Positions 5,770-10,276 of a DNA stretch of 10,276 nucleotides are shown piece by piece. The translations under genes were made by a program, and so were the position numbers. The stretch's first letter is position 1. Every line of letters starts with the position of its first letter. The notes beneath the pieces are model-generated. The model was not told the DNA's origin. It saw nothing but the letters and a program-made list of their open reading frames with translations, and ran no database searches. Source of the DNA: Candidatus Pacearchaeota archaeon UBA284 (GTDB lineage: Archaea > Nanobdellota > Nanobdellia > Pacearchaeales > UBA284); the NCBI GenBank assembly GCA_002499185.1, contig DAKN01000015.1, positions 1-10,276 on the forward strand, written 5' to 3'.

Positions 5770-6782
5770 AAATTAAAAGAGAAGAATTATTGAAAGCATT
5801 ATCATTGGTAAAACCAGGATTAGCAAAAAAAGAAATTGTTGAGCAGTCAACCCATTTTGTTTTTGATGGAGAAAACATCTCAACTTATAATGATTATATT
5901 TGCATTAGTCATCCATTTAAAACAGATTTTAAATGTTCAATTAAAGCAGAAATATTTTATAAATTATTACAGTCAATGAAAGAAGAAAATATTACTATTG
6001 ATTGCGGTAAAGATTTAATTGTTAAAATTAATGGTAAGGATTCAAGAGCAGGATTGACGGCAATAAAAGAAGGAAAAATTGACGAATATATAAAACAGCT
6101 CGATACTAAGAATATTAAGAAATGGAAGCCTTTGCCTAAAGATTTTATTCAAGGAATATATCTTTGTATGTTTTCAGTATCAAAAGATATGACGGCTGGA
6201 GTATTGTCTTGCTTATCTATTAAAGACAATAAAATTTCATCTTCTGATAATTTGCGAATTAGTCAATATGAAATGGAAGACAGCATTAAAAATGATTTAT
6301 TGATTCCTTTACAGTCGGTAGTTGAATTAGTTAAATATCCAGTTATTAAATATTGCTTAATTGATTCATGGATTCATTTTAAAACAGAAGACGGCATTGT
6401 ATTTAGCACAAGAATTATGAAAGGCGATTTTCCTGATGTCGATAGTTTTTTTGATTTAAAAGGAGCAAAAATAAAACTGCCGAAGGAATTACAATTTGTT
6501 TTACAGTCGGTTAAAATTGTAGTTGAAGAGTCAATTGATGTAGTTGACCAAAAAGTCGAGATTATTATTTCAAAAGAAATTATTACTTGCAGAGGCGACG
6601 GCAAAATTAGTTGGAAAGAGCAAGATATTCCTTGCTCATATAAAGGTAAAGAAATAAAGTTTTTAGTCAATCCTTTATTCTTTGTTCAGATATTAAATAA
6701 AACAACCGATTTTATTATTGGAGAAAGTAAAGCATTATTTGTATCGGATAGCTTTAAACATGTGATGGTGTTGCCAGAATGA
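5766..6782 (+). CDS. dnaN: DNA polymerase III beta-type sliding clamp
   Basis: Beta clamps encircle DNA and tether the polymerase. The 338-residue product is a little shorter than bacterial DnaN (about 365-380). It has the usual N-terminal opening MKIKREELLKALSLVKPGL, a middle-domain GVLSCLSIKDNKISSSDNLR (about 145-164) matching the clamp's GILI...ATDGHRL pattern, FSTRIMKGDFPDVDSFF (about 217-233) matching the S-R-L-I-E-G-x-F-P-D-Y motif, and a C-terminus KHVMVLPE in place of the usual MPMRL. Three clamp domains of about 110 residues fit. The start overlaps the end of unit 4 (ATGA), with AAAGGAG five bases upstream; the end overlaps unit 5 (ATGA). It sits inside the MKIYLA array and just before the clamp loader and DnaE genes, consistent with a phage replisome. 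Confidence 0.88.
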   Translation: MKIKREELLKALSLVKPGLAKKEIVEQSTHFVFDGENISTYNDYICISHPFKTDFKCSIKAEIFYKLLQSMKEENITIDCGKDLIVKINGKDSRAGLTAIKEGKIDEYIKQLDTKNIKKWKPLPKDFIQGIYLCMFSVSKDMTAGVLSCLSIKDNKISSSDNLRISQYEMEDSIKNDLLIPLQSVVELVKYPVIKYCLIDSWIHFKTEDGIVFSTRIMKGDFPDVDSFFDLKGAKIKLPKELQFVLQSVKIVVEESIDVVDQKVEIIISKEIITCRGDGKISWKEQDIPCSYKGKEIKFLVNPLFFVQILNKTTDFIIGESKALFVSDSFKHVMVLPE

Positions 6783-6946
6783 AAATATATTTAGTTAGCG
6801 GTAATTTTTTAGGAAGAAATGATACAAGAAAATATGAAATAATAAAGAAGCGGGGGCATATTTTATTTTCAGCTTTCTTTATATTAAATGGATGGCCTAC
6901 TATAAAGATATTTAATTATTTTAAAATAGGAAAATGGAAGAAATGA
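6779..6946 (+). CDS. Small MKIYLA-family protein, unit 5 (intact, 55 aa)
   Basis: Fifth unit, overlapping the clamp stop and the start of unit 6 by ATGA. It begins MKIYLVSGNF, has a diverged core ILFSAFFIL (28-36) in place of the (R)LxSYF(F/Y) of the other units, and ends KIGKWKK. It has no GA tract; the corresponding region reads GRNDTRKYE. It is the most divergent intact copy, and its presence on the far side of the clamp gene shows the family is not confined to one tandem block. Function unknown. Confidence 0.65.
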   Translation: MKIYLVSGNFLGRNDTRKYEIIKKRGHILFSAFFILNGWPTIKIFNYFKIGKWKK

Positions 6947-7091
6947 AGATATATTTAGCAGGAGAATTTGGCGGGAATCGAGAGAGAGAGTAGTATTTGA
7001 TAATCCTAAGATTAAAAGATTGTATTCATTTTTCTATAAAAATAATGGATTGGATTTTATGCTAAAGTTATTAAATAAGGAGAATAAATAA
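6943..7091 (+). pseudogene. MKIYLA-family unit 6, frameshifted at a GA tract; carries the clamp loader's RBS
   Basis: Frame zero encodes MKIYLAGEFGGNRERE and stops at TAG 6991-6993 (16 residues). The core KRLYSFFYKNN and tail NKENK are in another frame ending at TAA 7089-7091. The length of 149 is two over a multiple of three, and removing one GA from the 11-base tract at 6980-6990 joins NRERV to the core. The tail encodes AAGGAG at 7077-7082, eight bases before the next ATG, and its TAA shares one base with that ATG. Confidence 0.68.
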
Positions 7092-8050
7092 TGACAACGG
7101 CCGAACCACTACATTTAAAATTAAGACCAAATAAGTTAGATGATTTTAAGGGAGAAGCAAATCAAGGAATAGTTGTATCTTTGAAGCAGCAACTTGATAA
7201 AGAATGGAATAAAATACCAAGAGCATTTTTATTTGTTGGAAAAAGTGGATGTGGTAAAACTACAATTGCAAGAATAATGGCAAAGGAATTAGGTTGTAGT
7301 GAAAGAGATTTCACAGAACTTAATTCAGCCAATACTCGTGGCATAGATACAATAAGAGAAATAAGCTCAAATTGTAAAATGGCTCCATTCGAAGGAAAGA
7401 TTAGAGCTTATTTACTGGACGAGTGTCATTCACAAACTAAGGATGCGCAGCAAGCATTATTGAAATTATTAGAAGATACTCCAGAGCATGTATTTATATT
7501 TTTATGTACGACAGACCCTAATTTATTATTGGAGACTATTAAAAATAGATGTTCTGTCTATCAAGTTTCGCCTTGGGATATTGGAGAAACATATCAGTAT
7601 TTAAAGAATATAGTTTCTAATGAAAAAGGAAAATGTAGCTCAAAGACAATTAAAAGAATAGCAGAAGAAAGCAATGGTTCTCCTCGTAAAGCATTAACAG
7701 TATTAGACCAAGTATTAATGATGGAAGATGATGAACAAGCAAAGTCATTAATTATTAATTATTCAGACGACGAATCAAAGTCAATTGATATTTGCAGATT
7801 GGTAATTTCTGGCAAGGGAAGCAATAAATGGGATGTAATGAGAGGATTGATTAAAAACTATACAGGGGAACCAGAATCATTACGTAAGGGAATATTGGGA
7901 TATTTGACAAATACATTATTGAATCAAAGCTCACAGAATGATTTTGCAAATAGAACACAAAACTTAATTGGCCTATTTGCATTAAAGAATTGGCAATACG
8001 ACGGTAAGTCAGCAATGACTGAAATACTATATGAAGCTTGTACTATGTAG
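7091..8050 (+). CDS. DnaX-like clamp loader ATPase (AAA+)
   Basis: This AAA+ ATPase would load the sliding clamp encoded just upstream. Motifs in the 319 residues: LRPNKLDDFKG (11-21), like the YRPxxFxD(L/V)xGQ opening of DnaX; Walker A GKSGCGKTT (50-58); Walker B AYLLDECH (106-113) with Asp110/Glu111; sensor 1 LCTTD (138-142); the arginine-finger motif NRCSVY (152-157; SRC in most loaders); and sensor 2 GSPRKAL (196-202) with Arg199. The Cys4 zinc module usual in bacterial DnaX is not visible, and the tau-type C-terminal extension is absent, so it is close to a minimal single-subunit or homo-oligomeric loader. Residues about 215-319 would be the collar domain. It starts with ATG at 7091 and ends with TAG, the only intact gene in the window to do so. 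Confidence 0.88.
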   Translation: MTTAEPLHLKLRPNKLDDFKGEANQGIVVSLKQQLDKEWNKIPRAFLFVGKSGCGKTTIARIMAKELGCSERDFTELNSANTRGIDTIREISSNCKMAPFEGKIRAYLLDECHSQTKDAQQALLKLLEDTPEHVFIFLCTTDPNLLLETIKNRCSVYQVSPWDIGETYQYLKNIVSNEKGKCSSKTIKRIAEESNGSPRKALTVLDQVLMMEDDEQAKSLIINYSDDESKSIDICRLVISGKGSNKWDVMRGLIKNYTGEPESLRKGILGYLTNTLLNQSSQNDFANRTQNLIGLFALKNWQYDGKSAMTEILYEACTM

Positions 8051-8088
8051 TTCTTATAGTATTTGCTGTAAAAGTAGCTTGTGGCCGA

Positions 8089-8117
8089 TTGTCAATAGAA
8101 ATTTAGCTATATTTAGA
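8089..8117 (+). promoter_or_regulatory. Possible weak promoter before the Nudix gene
   Basis: TTGTCA at 8089-8094 is a good -35 match. With a 17-base spacer the -10 would be TTTAGA (8112-8117), which is poor. The 87-base gap between the clamp loader and the Nudix gene is the largest truly non-coding gap after 1626, so a promoter is plausible, but this one is weakly supported. Confidence 0.25.
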
Positions 8118-8137
8118 GTGTATTAAGGAGCGATTAT

Positions 8138-8551
8138 ATGAAATCATATGTATGTGGATTTGCTTTTTCTAAAGATAAAAGAAATGTTCTTTTAATTAAG
8201 AAAAATAGACCAGATTGGCAGAAAGGATTATTTAATGGAATAGGTGGCCATATTGAAAATGGAGAAATACCAAGCCAAGCAATGGTTAGAGAATTTTGTG
8301 AAAAAGCTGGTTATAAAACGTATTTTGATAGTTGGATTCCACTTATTAAAATATTAGATTCAAGTATATTTCATGAATGGGAAGTTTATTTCTTTTTTAC
8401 ATTTCAAGATATTGAATGTTGTAGAACTATGACAGATGAAGAAATAATAATAATTCCAGTAGAAGATTTGTTTCAATATACAATAATAAAAAATTTAAAA
8501 TGGTTGATTCCAATGGCATTAGATAAAGATTTAAAAGAAATATTTTATTAA
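8138..8551 (+). CDS. Nudix hydrolase family protein with an altered Nudix box
   Basis: Nudix proteins hydrolyse nucleoside diphosphates linked to another moiety, often damaged or unwanted dNTPs. The 137-residue product has the box at 37-59: Gly37, five residues, Glu43, seven residues, then REFCEKAGY (51-59). The consensus REUxEExGU would have Glu at 56, but Lys56 is present; Glu52 and Glu55 are kept. That second Glu is a metal ligand in MutT, so activity may be changed. Upstream, NVLLIKKNRPDWQKGLFNGIGG (16-37) is a normal Nudix strand-loop, with GLFNGIGG similar to MTH1-like enzymes. The ATG follows AAGGAG with an eight-base gap. It lies among replication genes, so a nucleotide-pool role is likely; the substrate cannot be told. 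Confidence 0.8.
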   Translation: MKSYVCGFAFSKDKRNVLLIKKNRPDWQKGLFNGIGGHIENGEIPSQAMVREFCEKAGYKTYFDSWIPLIKILDSSIFHEWEVYFFFTFQDIECCRTMTDEEIIIIPVEDLFQYTIIKNLKWLIPMALDKDLKEIFY

Positions 8552-8560
8552 GGAGTTATC

Positions 8561-8770
8561 ATGGGAAAGTTAATAGATAAGTATTATAGTCATATTTGCG
8601 ATGGGAAAATGGTTACGATAGAAAAAGAAATTGTCTTTGCAATATTGTTTGATTTTACAGATCGAAGAGGATTAAGGCAAGAATGGGAACAAATAGATGA
8701 CGATATAAAAGAAGAAATGATTCAAACGTGGATTGATATTGTAAAATCTAAACTTGATAAAAGGATATAA
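8561..8770 (+). CDS. Small acidic protein of unknown function
   Basis: I do not recognise this 69-residue protein. It is predicted to be mostly helical and is rich in acidic and basic residues, with a short hydrophobic patch (IVFAILFDF, about 24-32) that is too short and too charged at its edges for a clear membrane segment. The remainder, WEQIDDDIKEEMIQTWIDIVKSKLDKR, reads as an amphipathic helical hairpin. The ATG at 8561 follows AAGGAG, which overlaps the end of the Nudix gene, so the two are probably coupled; its stop is three bases before the DnaE start. No catalytic motif can be seen. Confidence 0.7.
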   Translation: MGKLIDKYYSHICDGKMVTIEKEIVFAILFDFTDRRGLRQEWEQIDDDIKEEMIQTWIDIVKSKLDKRI

Positions 8771-8773
8771 ATA

Positions 8774-10276
8774 ATGTTCTGTCATCTTCACAATCATAAT
8801 GAATACAGCTTGCTCGATGGTTTGGGTTCTGCTGAGCAATATACTTCAAAGGCAAAAGAACTAAAGCAAGAATATATTGCATGCACCAACCACGGCAATA
8901 TCGACGGTTTGATTAAGTTTCAGAAAGAAGCAGATAAGCAAAAGATAAATCCGATATTAGGATGCGAGGCTTATATAGTAAAAGATTTATCAATAAAAGA
9001 GAAAGGAGAAAAAAGAGGGCATATAACTTTACTGATTAAGAATAAGATTGGATTTAAGAATTTATGTAAGATGTTGACTGTAGCAAATCTGGATGGTTTT
9101 TATTATAAGCCTCGCATTGACTTTCAATTGTTATTAGATAATTGTGAAGGATTGGTAATATTAACAGGATGCTCAAGTAGCTTTTTAAATATTAAAGATT
9201 CCGAGTCTTTATTTTCTCAGCTAAAGAAGAAATTAAAAGAAGATATTTATTTGGAATTAATGCCTCATGATTTTAAAGAACAGAAAGATCATAATAAATA
9301 TTGTTTGGAGTTAAGCAAGAAATACAAAATAGAAATAGTAGGCACAAACGATTGCCATTATATAAACGCTGAAGATGAAGAAACACAGCAAGTGTTATTG
9401 GCAATGCAAACTCAAGCAAAATGGAATGATAAAGATAGATTCAAGTTTAATACTAAAGGATTATTTTTATGCTCTGAAGGGCAGATGAAATCTAAGTTTA
9501 AAAGACAAGGGGTATTGACAGAAGCGCAAATTGAAAGATGCTTGTCAAATACAATTGAAGTGGCAAAGAAATGCTCTGATTTTAGAATTAAAAAACAAGG
9601 AATATTTTTACCAATAGTTCCAAAATATAGTAAAGAAAACCCTAAGCAAATTTTGGATGAAATGACAAATGCAAAACTATACTCTTTATTTAAGCAAGAA
9701 AAATTTACAGTAGAAAAACGAAGAGAATATAAAGCAAGATTATTAGAGGAATTAGACTTAATTGAAGGTAAAGGATTTGTTCCATATTTTCTTATTATTA
9801 AGGAGCTTGTAGATTGGTGTAAAGATAATGATGTAATGACAGGGGCTGGACGTGGTAGCGTTGGCGGTTGCTTAGTAGCCTACCTTTTAGGCATTACTTG
9901 TGTTGACCCGATTAAGTATAATTTGCTTTTTTCAAGATTCATATCAGAAGAACGTAATGATTTACCTGATGTTGATATTGATTTCCAGGATAGTAAAAGA
10001 GAATTAGTAAGGCAACATTTAGAAGAGCTTTACGGAAAAAATAATATTGCCTCCATATCAACATTTTTATCAATGAAAGGAAAGGCAGCGATAAGAGATG
10101 TTGCAAGAGTGTTTGATATCCCGCTTAAAGAAGTAGATACTTTTGCAAAGACAATTTCTTATTATGATGACGATAGTATTTTGCAAGCCTGTAAAACAGA
10201 AGAAGGAAAAGCATTTGCAAAGAAATATCCGCAGGTAATTAAACATGCCTTAAAATTGGAAGGGACGATAAAGGCA
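8774..10276 (+). CDS. dnaE: DnaE-type DNA polymerase III alpha subunit, 3' end beyond the window
   Basis: Open from ATG 8774 to the last base: 501 codons, no stop. C-family replicative polymerases begin with a PHP domain; here HLHNHNEYSLLDG (4-16) is motif I, TNHGN (38-42) motif II, GCEAYI (63-68) contains the conserved Glu, and GTNDCHYINAED matches the last PHP motif, so most metal-binding residues are kept. The polymerase domain starts with VPYFLIIKELVDWC; TGAGRGSVGG (356-365) matches GPGRGSAAG, and LPDVDIDF (397-404) carries the catalytic Asp401 and Asp403, near-identical numbering to E. coli PolIII alpha. The third catalytic Asp, tau-binding and OB regions lie past the window. The only obvious start is ATG three bases after the previous stop; a short upstream AAAGG is a moderate ribosome site. 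It completes the replisome set with the clamp and loader. Confidence 0.93.
   Translation, partial: MFCHLHNHNEYSLLDGLGSAEQYTSKAKELKQEYIACTNHGNIDGLIKFQKEADKQKINPILGCEAYIVKDLSIKEKGEKRGHITLLIKNKIGFKNLCKMLTVANLDGFYYKPRIDFQLLLDNCEGLVILTGCSSSFLNIKDSESLFSQLKKKLKEDIYLELMPHDFKEQKDHNKYCLELSKKYKIEIVGTNDCHYINAEDEETQQVLLAMQTQAKWNDKDRFKFNTKGLFLCSEGQMKSKFKRQGVLTEAQIERCLSNTIEVAKKCSDFRIKKQGIFLPIVPKYSKENPKQILDEMTNAKLYSLFKQEKFTVEKRREYKARLLEELDLIEGKGFVPYFLIIKELVDWCKDNDVMTGAGRGSVGGCLVAYLLGITCVDPIKYNLLFSRFISEERNDLPDVDIDFQDSKRELVRQHLEELYGKNNIASISTFLSMKGKAAIRDVARVFDIPLKEVDTFAKTISYYDDDSILQACKTEEGKAFAKKYPQVIKHALKLEGTIKA

Noticed and set aside
5478..6993. TAG reassigned to an amino acid, because all three broken units hit TAG
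   Set aside because: Reading through TAG does not reach the conserved cores in units 3, 4 and 6, which are in another frame, and the other genes read normally with the standard code.
5129..7091. CRISPR array or diversity-generating retroelement variable repeats
   Set aside because: Units are far longer than CRISPR repeats, encode protein, vary in length, and there is no reverse transcriptase or template repeat in the window.
8022..8064. Inverted repeat AAATACTATA (8022-8031) / TATAGTATTT (8055-8064) as a terminator after the clamp loader
   Set aside because: The stem is almost all A-T with a 23-base loop and only a three-T end; chance is likely in this base composition.

Overview
The window is AT-rich, and every supported gene lies on the + strand, tightly packed with AGGAG-type ribosome binding sites and many ATGA or TAATG stop/start overlaps. 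It carries a virus-type combination of genes: a 7-deazaguanine DNA-modification pathway, a phage-style DpdA, a T4 endonuclease V-like protein, and a bacterial-type replisome (beta clamp, clamp loader, DnaE-type polymerase). The best reading is a piece of a fairly large dsDNA tailed phage (or prophage) genome. The sigma70/sigmaA-like promoters and strong Shine-Dalgarno sites fit a low-GC host such as a Bacillota member, but the host is inference.

Layout. 1-405: end of an unrecognised gene. 405-1544: a promoter followed by queD and queE. 1544-2303: a near-identical copy of that promoter, a lysine-rich gene with a probable winged-helix C-terminus, and a strong intrinsic terminator, forming a self-contained unit that splits the pathway genes. 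2320-5132: queC, a phosphoribosyltransferase-GTP cyclohydrolase I fusion, an endonuclease V-like gene, and dpdA, each overlapping or nearly touching the next. 5129-7091: six copies of a roughly 150-170 bp unit beginning ATGAARATWTATTTRG (encoding MKIYLA/V), four before and two after the beta-clamp gene; three are intact small ORFs and three are broken. 7091-8050: DnaX-like clamp loader. 8138-8770: a Nudix protein and a small unknown protein. 8774 to the end: the first 501 codons of a DnaE-type polymerase.

How it works together. The FolE domain, QueD, QueE and QueC make the four steps from GTP to preQ0 (7-cyano-7-deazaguanine). DpdA, a tRNA-guanine transglycosylase homologue, would then exchange guanine in DNA for preQ0. 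No QueF or glutamine-amidotransferase domain on QueC is visible, so the simplest predicted modified base is dPreQ0, pending genes outside the window. The replication genes lie directly downstream in the same direction, so modification and replication may be co-expressed.

The least explained part is the MKIYLA unit array. Two of its broken copies are out of frame by what looks like a gain or loss of one GA dinucleotide in a (GA)n tract encoding an Arg-Glu run, which suggests length-variable repeats. All function calls come from reading motifs by eye; no database search was run.
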